This document shows positions 12,301 to 24,041 of a stretch of DNA of 64,000 bases, one piece after another. The notes under the pieces are model-generated. The model had not been told where the DNA came from. It did no database searches and saw only the letters and a program-made list of their open reading frames with translations. This stretch comes from Tetragonia tetragonoides (lineage: Eukaryota > Streptophyta > Magnoliopsida > Caryophyllales > Aizoaceae), in contig CM076139.1 of NCBI GenBank assembly GCA_038025085.1, forward strand, positions 45,178,807-45,242,806. The letters are read 5' to 3'. Both the position numbers and the translations under genes were made by a program. Position 1 is the stretch's first letter. Each line of letters starts with the position of its first letter.

Positions 12301-12619
12301 GCAAATATACTGTAAAGTAGGATGCTCTGAGTATGCTGTAGCTTGATGTATAGTACAGTTCTTGGAATTTGTTGTTCTGATTGAGGTTTTGGGGTGCCAA
12401 ACTGGTACAACCCATGTTGCACATACATGTACAGGAAGAATCTTGTATCCATGAACATATGAATAGATATTTGGAATAAAGAAAATAAATCTCTAAACAA
12501 TAGAAACATACCTCAAGAAGATGAATGCTCAAGTTAAATATTCTCTAGCAATTGAAGGAGGTAGTCTTTCTATCAGCTTATGTAGAGCTTCTTCAACTAT
12601 TTTATCCCTCTCGCTCAAA

Positions 12620-15600
12620 AGATCTTTTTGAATATCTTCTAGCTCTGCCTTTTGCCTTTCATGGTCAGCCTGAAGCTCTGCCTTTTTCCGTTCATGGTCT
12701 GCCTCAAGCTCTCCATTTCCAGCAATTGACTCTTTTCGGCTTCAAGCACAGTAGCTTTTAATGATTCCACAAACTCCCCAGACACCATGTATGATGTTTC
12801 ACTACCATGTACCTTCTTTAACATCTTATTAGTAACGCCTCGACCATATAACCTACGATGCCCACCATACTCCTTCGGCATCATAGCAAGAAAAGGATCT
12901 ACACTGTCATTTCCATCTGCAGGTTGCTTGTAGTTTTTCATGGCCTCCTATAAATTATAATTTTTGCAAAAACAAAACAAACAAATTTAAAACTGAATTG
13001 AGTTTGATAATGACGACAGCCTGAAATTGATGTTAAACCAAGCAATATCATCTTACGATCTTCTTTGCTATGTCGTCGTATGGCTCGACATATGTATGCC
13101 CCTCTTTTCTTTTTCTTGTGCGCTCAAACACCTGAGTTAAAGAGGGCTCGTCTATATTTGGATCCTCATTTTTCTGCAGAAATATTAAATAAATTAAGTA
13201 AAGTGATAGAGTAGATCATAATTAAAGCAAGTTGAAAATAAAGCAAGTTGATGATAATTCTACACTTATGACATGTATTTTGTTACGATTATAATGGTCA
13301 TGAAGAATATTTCTTACAATATCCTCACGTATCACCTCGAAGCTTATTGGACCAGCTGTGTGCATATTCTTCAGTAACTTACGACGATCCCTTAGAATTG
13401 AACAACGCTTCTGCACATATGCAACAAAAGTACACTCAGATGTCATTTTTTTTTTCCTTTTTATAATCCAACTCAATATTATTCATAGAAGACTTAGCTA
13501 CACAGTTACAGTCGCTACAAACTACAACATTCCGAGTGACTATATAAATGACAGATTCAACAACGTTAGCCAAAGTACCTTTTCTTCCTTCTTATTCCAT
13601 AAAGATAATAACTGCAAGAACTCATCATCTGGAATTTTGTTAGGCCGATTCTTCCATCTAGCTTTGTTGTCCTTTTGTTCGTAGAAATGTTTACGCTTGA
13701 CCCAACATTTGTATCCTCTCCAGGAAGCACCAACAGAGCTTAGCACCCATTACTTTGCAAAGTCGGGTACAATTTATTTTTCCTAAATAGGATTAAAAAC
13801 CATTATTATCCTAGTTTATAAAAGAACAAAAATAAGAATCTTCATATAACACTGAAGCTTAGACACTTACCAACACATACTCCCAGATCCTTTCTTTATT
13901 TGGTACTTTATGCCAAGATGTGTATGTCAGTGGTCCATAATCTGATATACGAGCTATTGTACCCAAAAATCGAGAAAACTGTCCCACTACATTTTTCTCC
14001 TTTGTTACAGGTCCTATGGGTTGCCATACTTATTGCAGATAATAACTTCATGCTCCTTGAGAGGTCTCATATGTACATTATGCATCATTGTCGATCCCCT
14101 TTTCTTCTTAGTGACAGTAACTAAAAACACAGCACTCTAATATCTTCAGTATACGTGCCATTAGAAAATAAAGAGCAAAAAAAATCAAGCTCAAGCTACC
14201 TTGTTTTTCTGGTTGAGGGTCTTCAAGTAGTTCTTCTTCAAATTCATTAAGATCAACATGTTCAAGAGATAAGTCTTCATCATCAGAATTCATCTCATCA
14301 CTACTCTCCTGTGTTAATTATACCAGCTTCAAGCAACATCTGATCAATATATGGGTCCTCGTCTTCTCTATCCACTTCATTCACACCATTCACATCTGCT
14401 TCATCAGAAATCAATAATTAATTTACAATGACGTTTACTATTTTCATCCAGAAGAGAACCATAACATGTCAACGACGTTGTTTAATTTGCTAATGTATAA
14501 AATTTGCAGTTGTATTCAACGACGGTATCAACAAGTATAAAATCTGATTGAACAACAGTTCAAAATTTTGCTCACAGGTCCATGAGCAAAGCTGCTGTAA
14601 TAGTCTGCTTCTACCATGTCTGGATTACCAGGAACCGTGTGATTTTCAGACAAGAACAAGCATGCGATAAGAGTGTGTTTGCCAGGATCAAATATGAATT
14701 ACGTATACAATTAAGCAAGATAGATAGAATGAAAGATACATATAGAAATAGAAGTTGGTGCAAGGCAGTAGGGATTGAGCCTTGTTTTACAAAGAAATAG
14801 CATTTGATGTATAGGAGATAGGAGATACTGCTTGTATTCTTTTTTCTTGTCTAAGGGTTGCTGTAATGGCTCCCTTGCTTTATTGCTGTTTTTAATGTAA
14901 GTGCTCAAAAGCTCATAATTTGGTAATGAAATTGCTCACATTTTACCCAAAAAAAAGAAGAAAAAACAGTTCAGAATTCAGATCACACAATTTCCTAAGC
15001 AATTCCAGCATACAATTGACCTTTAGCCTTAAATCTAGCATGACAATATACATTCATCTTAGTCAAGCAGAACCCAGAATAAAATCTTGACAAATATTTA
15101 CCCTCACACAAGTTAAGAAGAAGCCAGAATAATGTCACCAGAATATACCTTTAGCAACCCAGGAACCCAAAAAAAAAAAAAAAAGTTTGTTTGAGTTAAA
15201 TTGATACATGTACATTCAATTTCCATATCATCTTGCACATTATCACCATTGTTAGTAATATTTAATTTGCGTCTTGGTCCACTTGTTGGTTGCAATTGTT
15301 TCTTTTGCAATAACATTTCGCCTAGAGTCATTATTGTCCTCGTCTTTGATTGATTCTTTGCCGTAGCCACTTTATCAACAACATGAGTATTCTGATCAAA
15401 ACCCTCAAATTGCTTCTCCGGTTGTGCATCAGGAAAGTTCAATGCTGCATGTTGTTGTTTCGATGAAGGCACATTTGGAGCCGTGACTAGTTGTTGCTTT
15501 GCTAAAGTCACATATTTGTTCATTGACATTGGTGCTATGAACTGATGTCATTGTTGGTTCACCTGAAAATAAAGGCACCACTCAACAACAAAAACCAGCT

Positions 15601-15850
15601 AGCAACACCTGATACATCAGCCGTATTTTTCCTTTCTCTTTTTTACCCACACCAACCAAAGTATACATATCATATATACAGTGCCAATTTCATTGAATCT
15701 TGCTAAACAGAAGATACTACAGCACTTGGAAACTTGTGTTTTATCCAATAAAAAATATAGAAAAAATAATAATTCAGAATTTATTACCTTTTTGGTAGCT
15801 CTAGTAGCACTTTCTTCAAGTACATCTTCTCCAGTTGCATCATTCATATC
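12620..15850 (-). CDS. CACTA transposase-associated gene (Transposase_24 / Ptta-En/Spm type), exons approximate
   Basis: Several - strand exon-like blocks follow one another. They are 15529-15200 (Gln/Asn-rich), 14293-14200 (acidic, DDEDLSLEHVDLNEFEEE), and 13746-13570 (GASWRGYKCWVKRKHF ... PDDEFLQLLSLWNKKEEK). Then come 13471-13262 (KRCSILRDRRKLLKNMHTAG), 13171-13056 (SLTQVFERTRKRKEG ... DDIAKKI) and 12941-12630 (DPFLAMMPKEYGGHRRLYGRG, then a coiled coil). The order of basic block, Arg/Lys-rich block, 'TQVFERTRKRKEG' block and 'YGGHRRLYGRG' matches plant Transposase_24 (Ptta/En/Spm) proteins, which resemble TNPA DNA-binding factors. I cannot fix exact splice sites or start, nor say whether it is intact. 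A LINE sits in a probable intron (14568-14965). Confidence 0.6.
14568..14965 (+). mobile_element. 5'-truncated LINE insertion
   Basis: The insert encodes the last ~70 residues of a LINE ORF2 (VCFYHVWITRNRVIFRQE..., stop near 14800). A 3' UTR and an A-rich tail follow, ending near 14965. It is flanked by a 13-bp duplication with one mismatch, ACAGTTCAAAATT (14555-14567) and ACAGTTCAGAATT (14966-14978), the signature of target-primed reverse transcription. Confidence 0.8.
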
Positions 15851-15889
15851 AGGGATATACTCCGGATCTTTCTCGTTCGTAACTTTCAG

Positions 15890-17700
15890 TTTTCCTTTCC
15901 TTTTCCCTTTCTTCTGACTTTTGGAATGAGTTACAGTCTAGTTATTAATTACTGGTGTTCCTGATATTTAGAGCAACTCTTATGAGGGAAGGTTGGCCTT
16001 TAGAGAGGGAAGCAATGGTTAGTTGAAGACTTGAAGACCCAAAGTCAGCTACCGTTGCCAAGCAAAAAAATGAGGGAAAATTCTCTATTTCCCTCTCTGC
16101 AGGCTAATACTCCATTGGATCTGTTACCCTCATTATCAACTCTTTGGTTCCTTAACGCTTATAACTGGAGTGACAGACTGTTAAGACTTTCTTAAGGCAA
16201 GTAAAAAAGCCTGATGGTGGTATTAGAGTAACAGCAGCAACAACACTAGTGTGTACTAAGTACTCACAATCACACAAATACTCTTAAGCATGTTTCCTCA
16301 GTACTCACAATCACCCTTCCTAGTTACTACAAGGTGAGGGACCAACTTGCAGGCTATTTATTATTATTATTATTATTATGAATTATCAATAAAATCCGTC
16401 CTCTAATTATCAAAAAAAATTTTAAAAAAAAGTGTACCAGTGGCAGTAATTGAAGGCAAACATCAACAGCAAATTAAAAGATTACGGAATCAAAGGGAAA
16501 TGAATTAGCCAAGGAAACATAATGAAGCAAGGAATGATATGTTGGTCACACAGGTAGTGTTCTTTTAAACTGGAAAACACTAAGGAAACATAATCAAGCA
16601 AGTACCGCAACTTATTATGGTGCAATGCACTTCTGAACCCTAATTAGTTTGACCACAGTGGGCGACTGCCTGTATAGGTTGTACTCCATACTCAAGTTTT
16701 TTCTTATTAAATTGGTGACCTGACACTGCTGACAACTTGCAATCGAGAAAATACAACATTACAAGCTCGAGTACAGCCAGAGGGAGACCAATCAGCTAGC
16801 GGATCAACTAGCTACTGAAGCTAATAGGGCGGAGAGAAACATGAAACATTTAGTTTTGCTTGACAAACCATGTCAATCGTTTGTGAAACTGTATTTTGAG
16901 AATTTTGAAGGGAAAATTTATCCCAGGGTCTGTAACCTAATAATTTAAGTTTTAACTATGTCAGATGCACCCAAAAAAAAAAAAAATGATATGCAAACCC
17001 AGGATGTTTTATAAAGCTTCTTATAAATATGGCAAACAAATTTGAATGAATTCAGTCCTTTTCATTATTGGCAAACAAATTTGTATACTCCATACTCCTA
17101 ATCACAAACAAACAGTAACATCCAATAAGTTGGTACTAGATTGATGCAAGGGATACTATCGACCTGCCCACACATGCTGTAGAAATAGATAGTCATAGTA
17201 GCTCAAATTTTTTTCAGAACAAACAACAAACTATCTAGAAGTTTCCCAAAAGTCAAAAATTTAAGTAAAACAACAAATTTTAGATCAGAATTAAACACCA
17301 AAAGTTCCAAAACTATTAGCTAATTCTTAAATCAAAATTAGGGTTTCAATTATAGCACCACAAATACAACAACAATTACATGATAAAACTATTTGCAAGA
17401 TTTAAAACATTATGTAAAAGTTTACCTTCAGCAAATTGAAGGTCGATGAGCACCCCAATTGAATGTCGATTAACCCAATTGAAGGTCAAAAACCGTGAAT
17501 TTGAAACACACCCGCAACCCGCAATTTTCTAAGAAAGTAATTTACCGATGGGAAAGCCAAATTTCAGATGTTTTGGCAGAGAGAGAGGGTGATGAGGTAA
17601 AGGGGCAACTGAACTGATCATGAGCGTATATTCTAGCTAGTTCCTGTTTTTTTATTTTTCGATTTCCTTTTTTTCCCTGATTGAATGACCGCCTAAATGA
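15890..17700. other. CACTA interior without recognised gene
   Basis: AT-rich non-coding stretch between the transposase-associated gene and the nested MULE. It has a short (ATT)n run near 16360-16380 and no recognisable domain on either strand. Confidence 0.4.
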
Positions 17701-17709
17701 AATTTTTGA

Positions 17710-19929
17710 GTGTGATTGCCTCAAATATACATCATTGACAAACTAATTCCTAAATTAGCTTCGGTTCAAAATTATTTCTCCACATATACACCACGTAGGA
17801 TCGGACTGTGGCCTGCAATCGATTTTTATTTTTTTTTAAAGCGAAAAGCTAAGCCGCTGTGGGCCAGCGCGGCTCTTATGTAAGACGCTGTCGCCCACAG
17901 CGGCTTTTGCTGTTGCATTTTCCCAGCGCTTTGCTTTGTTAATTTTCCCCACATTTTCTCTGTATACATATCAACCTGCATAACCAAATACTGAAGCAGC
18001 AAAAAAATCCAGACGCCGCTCAACCAACAGTTCATCCAAATTTATATTCCATTGAAAAAATAAACTGATAGTTGATCCAAATTACACATCTCTAAAAGAT
18101 TTCATTAATCACAAACATAATGTCAATACAAGCCAAAGTTGAGTTAACATAACTCAAATCACCCAAAGAAAATACAACCAACACTACTCCTGCTTACATC
18201 CATAGCAAACAAAACAGTAGCTCACACCTAAACAACATTAGCAGTACAAAACCTATGAGCAACACCATTACAGTAGCTATGAACCAGCAATAACACCATC
18301 ACAACAGCAGAACCAGACCTCTATGGAACTCCATCTCGTCCCATGCTCTCCTCGATCCTCAAAGAAGGTGGAGACTCTATGATAGTTGACAATGATTGCA
18401 CTGAGGATGTCATGGTAGAGCTCAAAGTAGATTTAGTTGTCCGAGGTCGCCGCCTAAATGTCAAAATGGGAGAAGTTTTGGTAAAAGGAGATGCAGATAC
18501 CGGTCGGGTGGGAGTAATTGGAGTGGCAGGGCTAGGGGAAAGGGTAGGAAATTCAGGCATATCCACAGGCATTTCTGGAAGCGTAGACCATGGTTGAATA
18601 GGCATAAGTGGAGGAGTAGGCCGAGGCAGGGGTCGTGGAGAAGTAGGCCGAGGCAAGGCTCGTGGAGTAGGTCTAGGCAGAGGCTGTGGAGGAGCTTGAG
18701 GCAAAGGTCGTGGAGAAGGTTGAAGTGGAGGTGGAGTAAGTATTTGTGGAGTATGAGAAGGTGAAATTTGAACTGATGGTGTAGGAGAAGGTGAAATTTG
18801 AACAGATGGTGTAGGAGAAGGTGAAAATTGGACCGATGGTGGTCGTTCTAGATGTCGATCTGCAGGTGGAGACTCAATAAGATGTCGACTACCAGTTGTA
18901 TTTAGACATTGGTCGCAATACATCGCTATGTTGCCAAGTAAAGATCGTACATTTGGAGGATACTCCGCACCAGCTTGATCTAACTCACCTTGACATTTCT
19001 TTGCTATGGTGGCTATACCGTTAGTCTACATAAGACGTAAAGCACAATCAATAAAATGAAGTTGTTAGAAAAAATAAATGCAGATTATTATACTTACCAG
19101 CACACGCAATTGCGCATAACCAGGTTGATACTGAGTTGGAGATGATGGTAATAATGGAGTAATAAAGCGACGTGTAATTCCTCTATACCATATCATATAA
19201 GGATCATTATACTCCATATGTCCACGAAATAAATCACCAGTAACAACACTCTGAAGACAACTATCCCACTCAGAAACATAGACACAATGATGTTTGGCCC
19301 AATCCATCTTGTTCTTTCCACGACGATCTGTTTTATGCAACTGAAGACCAGTGTCACATGGCATAGGAACCAACTGCCGAAGACCAAATTGACGCATAAC
19401 ACGATCAGGCAAATGCATCTCAACAATGTCAAAACATATGAGTGGGGCCCTGACACGCCACATAGTGTCATCTACCTCCGGCAGTGACTCCAAGATCTGA
19501 GAAGTATATGGCTCCCATATAAACTACAAAGTAAAAAATTGATTGCTCATTTAGGAAAAAAAAATTACGAGAGGACTGAGCACACGGCGGGGGAGGGGGG
19601 TAGCAGCGAAAGCGGGGGAGGGGGGTAGCAGCGAACGCGGGGGAGGGAGAGCAGGGTAGTGTGAGAATGATCGCGGGGGTGAGAGGATTCGAATGGTCAC
19701 AGAGCTATTCTATATTGAAAAAATAGAAGGAAAATGAACCGCTGTGGGCGACAACGGCTTACATAAGAGCCGCGCTGGCCCACAGCGGCTTTGCTTTCGC
19801 TATTAAAAAAAAAAAATCGCTTCCAGGCCACAGTCCGATCCTACGTGGTGTATATGTGGGGAAATAGTTTTGAACCGAAGCTAATTTGGGAATTAGTTTG
19901 TAAATGATGTATATTTGAGGAAATCACAC
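17710..19929. mobile_element. Mutator-like element (MULE) carrying PMD exons, 2.2 kb
   Basis: Long terminal inverted repeats of about 190-200 bp (17710-~17909 and ~19737-19929) both begin GTGTGATT and share CCACGTAGGATCGGACTG. The flanks are a 9-bp target duplication with one mismatch, AATTTTTGA (17701-17709) and AATTTCTGA (19930-19938), as for Mutator. The inner ends of the repeats hold GC-rich words (CCGCTGTGGGC and its inverse) that form an imperfect palindrome at 17851-17908. There is no transposase, only PMD-type exons on the - strand. It is therefore a non-autonomous or gene-carrying MULE nested inside the CACTA element. Confidence 0.88.
18321..19523 (-). CDS. Plant mobile domain (PMD) protein, C-terminal exons
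   Basis: Two exons are seen, 19523-19098 and 19025-18321, with good borders (TTTGTAG|TTTATATGG, GTGCTG|GTAAGT, TATGTAG|ACTAAC). They join in frame to 377 codons ending TAG. The first exon starts FIWEPYTSQIL and runs through APLICFDIVEMHLPDRVMRQFGL and PCDT, the C-terminal signature of PMD ('aminotransferase-like, plant mobile domain' or 'phosphatase 7 long-form homolog') proteins. The second exon is mostly Pro-rich repeats (SPTPSVQIS, PLPRPTPR). The N-terminal PMD half and a start codon are missing: upstream are only two copies of a GGGGGAGGGGGGTAGCAGCG motif and then the terminal repeat. It is either a captured gene part or the remnant of a larger PMD-MULE. Known PMD genes are linked to silencing factors and to MULEs; no function is claimed here. 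Confidence 0.75.
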
Positions 19930-20009
19930 AATTTCTGAAGACCCGCTTTTTTTTTTGGCACAGCCCGCTTATTTTTGGCCTAATCCGCCTTTAATTAGTA
20001 TACATACAC

Positions 20010-20904
20010 GACACTTAGTACAAGTGTTGGCTAAAATGCTTTAAAATGTCAACACTAGACCTGGCAAAGCTGACCCGGATCCGATAATCCAACCCGAAAT
20101 ACCTGATCCAATATCCGACTTTGACCCGAATAGTAAACCCAAAGTAGAACCGAAACCGAAAGTCAATCCGACCCAAACCTAACCCGACTCGAAACTGATC
20201 TGACTCGAATGACCCGAAGTTAACCTGATCTGAATGCGACCCAAGAAATAATGATCCGAACCCGAATCGAATCCGATCCGAACGCGATCCAAATCCGAAA
20301 GATTGCAAGTTTAAAACTTTCATTTTTTGCTTATTTTTGCCCTTAACATAGTATGATAAGAATATTTTACTCTTTACGAACCTCTTTTTAATGTTTTCGA
20401 AAGGAAAATCATAAATAAATCATTATATCCCATGTTTACTTGTAAAATTCACAATAATATAAACCCGACTTGAATCCGAACTCGAAAAAAATCGGAAACC
20501 CGAATCCATACCCGACCCGAATGTATTTGACCCATAACCGAATCGAACCTGAATCAGCTTGAGCAAATTAAAACCAAAGCCGAACCATGTTGAACCGAAC
20601 CCGAATCGAACCCAGATAAGCTGGCCCGAAAATGATCTGAACCGAAATAATCTGAACCGAACCCAATCCGACCAACCCGTTTGCCAGGTCTAGTCAATAC
20701 TTCCCAAAAGGGTTGTCTTTCATGTAGAATGAAAGCAACACTTGCTAAAAGTGTTGTCTTTGTTAAAAAAAAAATAGCGACACTAAAAAAAATGTTGTCT
20801 TTGTCATGAAAAGACAACACTTTTTAATAAGTGTTGTATTAAATCCTAAGATCATCATAATGCCAACATGTTACGAAGTGTCTCATATGAAGTGTTGGAA
20901 TAGG
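20010..20904. repeat. CACTA right subterminal repeats
   Basis: Repeated AAGTGTTG/CAACACTT and CGACACT words on both sides of the nested hAT-like element, mirroring those at the left terminus. Confidence 0.75.
20056..20692. mobile_element. hAT-like non-autonomous element, 637 bp
   Basis: The terminal inverted repeats are exact: TAGACCTGGCAAA at the left and TTTGCCAGGTCTA at the right. The flanks are an 8-bp duplication with one mismatch, GTCAACAC (20048-20055) and GTCAATAC (20693-20700). Length 8 and TAG termini fit hAT. The body is degenerate CCCGAACC/CCGAATC repeats on the + strand with no transposase. Frames through it encode only simple repeats. Confidence 0.82.
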
Positions 20905-20921
20905 CTCTTTTTGTAGTAGTG

Positions 20922-21625
20922 ACACTTCCATCCACGTTAATGATATACTTCGAATGGGAAGAGGCTTGCCAGTGAATTGTGATGTATGTTTGTGTTCGTG
21001 ATGTGGTGGAATTTGGGCCAAGCCACCAGAATTCTTGAATTTGGCTGTAAAGCTTGGTTAAACATCTACTAATAGACCATGGCAGATTGGCAGTCCTTCA
21101 AAAATGAGAGAGTTTTGCTCTTTCCAAATAGCCCAGCATGTGATTACAAAGATGAGGGGCCATGAGATATGCAGATATCTATGTTTAGTGGGTGCTGCTG
21201 AGAGGTTATTTTCAACCCAAATGTGTATGTTAGTTGCAGGAGTAGAATAACCAAGGGATAATAAAACATCTGTTGAAAAAAGGCATAGTGAAAGGAGATG
21301 AACTGGTGTTTTAGGGCCTTGGTTACAACGCAGGCAAAGATTATCAGAGCAATGTGGTACAACTATAATTTGCTTAGTGGGGGTGCGATTGTGCGCAACT
21401 TTCCAAAGGAAGGGGAGGGCAGAAGGTGGGCTTCTTGTTCTCCAAAGGTTCTTCCACAATGGGGAGATATGGATGTGATTTGGGATTGAGATTTGTAAGT
21501 GAAATGCTGATTTTACAGTGCATTGCCCTGAGTTGGTATAAGACCAAAGGTGGGTTACTAATTGAGTGAGAGAGGTTTTTTTTTTTTGGGTACAAATTGG
21601 GTGAAAGATTTTATCCACCTTACGA
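20922..21625 (-). mobile_element. LINE remnant, 5' part (zf-RVT and start of RNase H)
   Basis: The - strand encodes a zf-RVT domain: LWSYTNSGQCTVKSAFHLQ, LWKNLWRTRSPPSALPFLWKVAHNRTPT, CLRCNQGPKTPVHLLSLC and VITCWAIWKEQNSLIFEG. It then encodes the first strand of an RNase H domain, ending at KYIINVDGS exactly at the CACTA terminus. The rest of the domain continues at 10794. Upstream reverse transcriptase is missing, so it was 5'-truncated before or at insertion. Confidence 0.8.
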
Positions 21626-21946
21626 CTTGTTTGGGAGTTGGAGAACAGAAGAGAATGAGAGAAAATTAAAAATGTTCAGTTTAATAGTGTTAATTTCAGT
21701 TTAGCGTTGTTCATTTCAATTCAATGGTGTTGTTACATTTTGATTCAGTTCAGGACTTGTTTGTTTCTATTGAAAACTAGTGAATGATAAGTAGGAGAAA
21801 TTGGGTAAAATTGTGACATGCATCATGGTGAAAAATGGGAAGTTTAACGGGAACAAACTAGAGAAATTTGAAAATTTTGTATTTTTGACTGTTTTGTTAT
21901 TAAGAATTGAAAAGAGTATTTTTATCATTATTGTTTTTTATTAGAA

Positions 21947-22006
<60 letters not shown>
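21947..22006. repeat. (ATT)n microsatellite
   Basis: About 60 bases of ATT trinucleotide repeats, continuing into ATTT repeats. Seen directly. Confidence 0.95.
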
Positions 22007-22020
<14 letters not shown>

Positions 22021-22651
22021 TTTTTTTTTAAAAAATTATTGTAAGAAGGGAATTTGACATCTGATTTAAATACAAAATTAATACAATTTATTTTTTAAAT
22101 TTTAATATAATATGTTGCATATTTAAGTATTATGTTTTATATCTAAAAATATTAGGAAATTTCTATAACAAAAAACTACAGTGAGTTGGGTAAAACTAGG
22201 AGAAATTTGGAAGAAAAAGAAGTAGTGAAATTGGGAGAAACTGTATTTTGTAATAACTTGACATTGGGGAACTGACCGGGGATAATTGCGCAAAACTAAA
22301 AACCTGGTGAAAAGAGAACATGCCCTCATTTCAAAAGAACACATCGTTACTAGGGATTTCAATGTGATACTTATCTACATAAATCTTCAGCCTCCTTTAC
22401 AACGGGAAATGAATGACGATATATTTCCCATATTAATATTATCTAGCTAGCTACCTCATTTACGAATATATGTAATTGTGTTATATCCAATTGTGATTTG
22501 TAATTGCACATCTAAAATAAATCATAGCTTCGGCCTAGCTGGTGATTTCTGCACCTACTGTTATACTTGGCAATAGGGTTGTTACTTCGCGACGAGGGGT
22601 CCTACTTGCTCTATGCTTATCAATGGAAAAACAAATTGTGACATGTAATTA

Positions 22652-23014
22652 CTATAGAAGTTACAAATGAATTCTCTAGCATTTGGGGTCACTTGATGTG
22701 CTAGCTTAGACTGTAGGCTAAAATTGTAGGATCTTTAAAGGACAATGCCTTACTATACTAGCATTCAACATTATCGAAGAGACTTGTAAATTAGATGCTC
22801 TTTGTAATTAGAGACTCTTTCAACATTATCTTAAACCTTATAACTTAGGAATGGTACCCCAATAACATACCCCCCCCCCCCCCTTTTGATATAAAGATAA
22901 CCCCAATTGACTCTTTGTTTGAAGTATACAAAACTTAGAATAAGCCGAGCATCAATTATGAGGAAATTTTATGAATGGGGTAGAGATTTTGTACTTGAGG
23001 CTCTTCATTCAAGC
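22652..23014. repeat. Dispersed repeat R1, copy 2
   Basis: Aligns by eye over its length to 7562-7970 with the same word order. Includes a C14 homopolymer where the other copy has a T tract. Class unknown. Confidence 0.6.
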
Positions 23015-23685
23015 ATACCTCATAGGCTCTTCATTCTAGTCAAACCAGAAGATCATATTGTCCAAGAACCTCCCACTTGTATATGAACACGCAGAAGCTA
23101 AAACAAAACCGCATAGACGATGAAAATGAAGTATATGTTGCTGAACGATCTTCTGTAACAAAGGAAGATGACAATGATGCAACATACATCTTCTTCTGAG
23201 ACGAAAGGTAATTATTGTACGTATTTGAGAGAGTTCTTTGTAGAATATATGATGTGTCATAGGCCAGGGTTTAGTTCAACATTTTAGTGGGCTGACACGG
23301 AGTTATTCTTGTTGTAGTAGCTAGCTTGCCATATAATACCCTTGCGTTCCTTTCATCAAAGCAATTTTATTGGTCTTGCTATTTGTATTCCATTGTTGTT
23401 TTTTTTGAAGGGATTTGTATTCCATTGTTTAGTTTGCATGAGTGGTAGCATTTCCTATATTGTCTTTAGTCCAAGCATTGTAGTTGCATAGGGACGAAAT
23501 CTATGGAAGATATATCGTAACTTTAGTATAGAATAGGTGCTTGACATGGTTAGTTTGTTCCCTTTTCTCCACATGTTTTGCATAAAAATGGAGGGAGAAT
23601 TTCTAGTGGACATTCATGCAACCAAACTCTTTCATCACCACTCACCAATATTATTGCTCGGCTTAGCTAGTTCAAGAGCGACTCT

Positions 23686-23890
23686 GTTCCAAACATTATG
23701 ATCAATTACCACCTCCGCCTTATACTAGTTTTTGTGTTAAGATGCACAATCTTAAAAAAAAAATTGTAATAGTCGATGGTGGAATTTCTAGGTGATCATG
23801 AGGTCCAATTTGATAAGCTAACATAACAATGTACCCATCACATCACCCAAAGTTCATCACTTCAACGCAATGTGAAGCAGTCGTAAGCAG
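23686..23890. repeat. Dispersed repeat R2, copy A
   Basis: Starts GTTCCAAACATTATGATCAA and ends GAAGCAGTCGTAAG. Near-identical copies lie at 42658-42857 and 43341-43459. Copies A and B each lie beside a broken carboxylesterase half. Confidence 0.75.
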
Positions 23891-24041
23891 GAGTTCGTCA
23901 TCACCGGAGCTCATCGTCACCGAGCTCTTTCCCACCAACAGCCTCTCGTAGCGTGACCTCCATCTCCTTATTATACTAGCATTTAAAGAATTAGGATCTT
24001 TAAAGGACAATGCCTTACTATACTAGCATTCAACATTATCG

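Larger units (their letters stand above)
10795..20921. mobile_element. CACTA (En/Spm) DNA transposon, 10.1 kb
   Basis: The left end is CACTACTACAAAAAGA at 10795 and the right end is its inverse, TCTTTTTGTAGTAGTG, ending at 20921. The flanking triplets are GCA (10792-10794) and ACA (20922-20924), a 3-bp target duplication with one mismatch. Both subterminal zones carry many short CGACACTTTT/CCAACACTTTT words in both orientations, as CACTA elements do. The inside holds a Transposase_24-type gene on the - strand. I see no clear TNP2 transposase, so it may be non-autonomous. It interrupts a LINE RNase H domain after the residues INVDGS, which independently confirms the insertion point. Later insertions inside are two LINE pieces, a MULE and a hAT-like element. 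Confidence 0.92.
21626..24041. other. Repeat-derived intergenic DNA, no gene
   Basis: Contains an (ATT)n microsatellite (~21947-22006), R1 copy 2 (22652-23014), a C14 run (22870-22883) and R2 copy A (23686-23890). A 49-bp segment at 22728-22776 is repeated at 23993-24041, where it abuts the truncated carboxylesterase. No recognised gene. Confidence 0.55.

Noticed and set aside
20015..20820. Open frames with Phe-Gly-Ser-Asp repeats
   Set aside because: Translation of the degenerate CCCGAACC repeat inside the hAT-like element.
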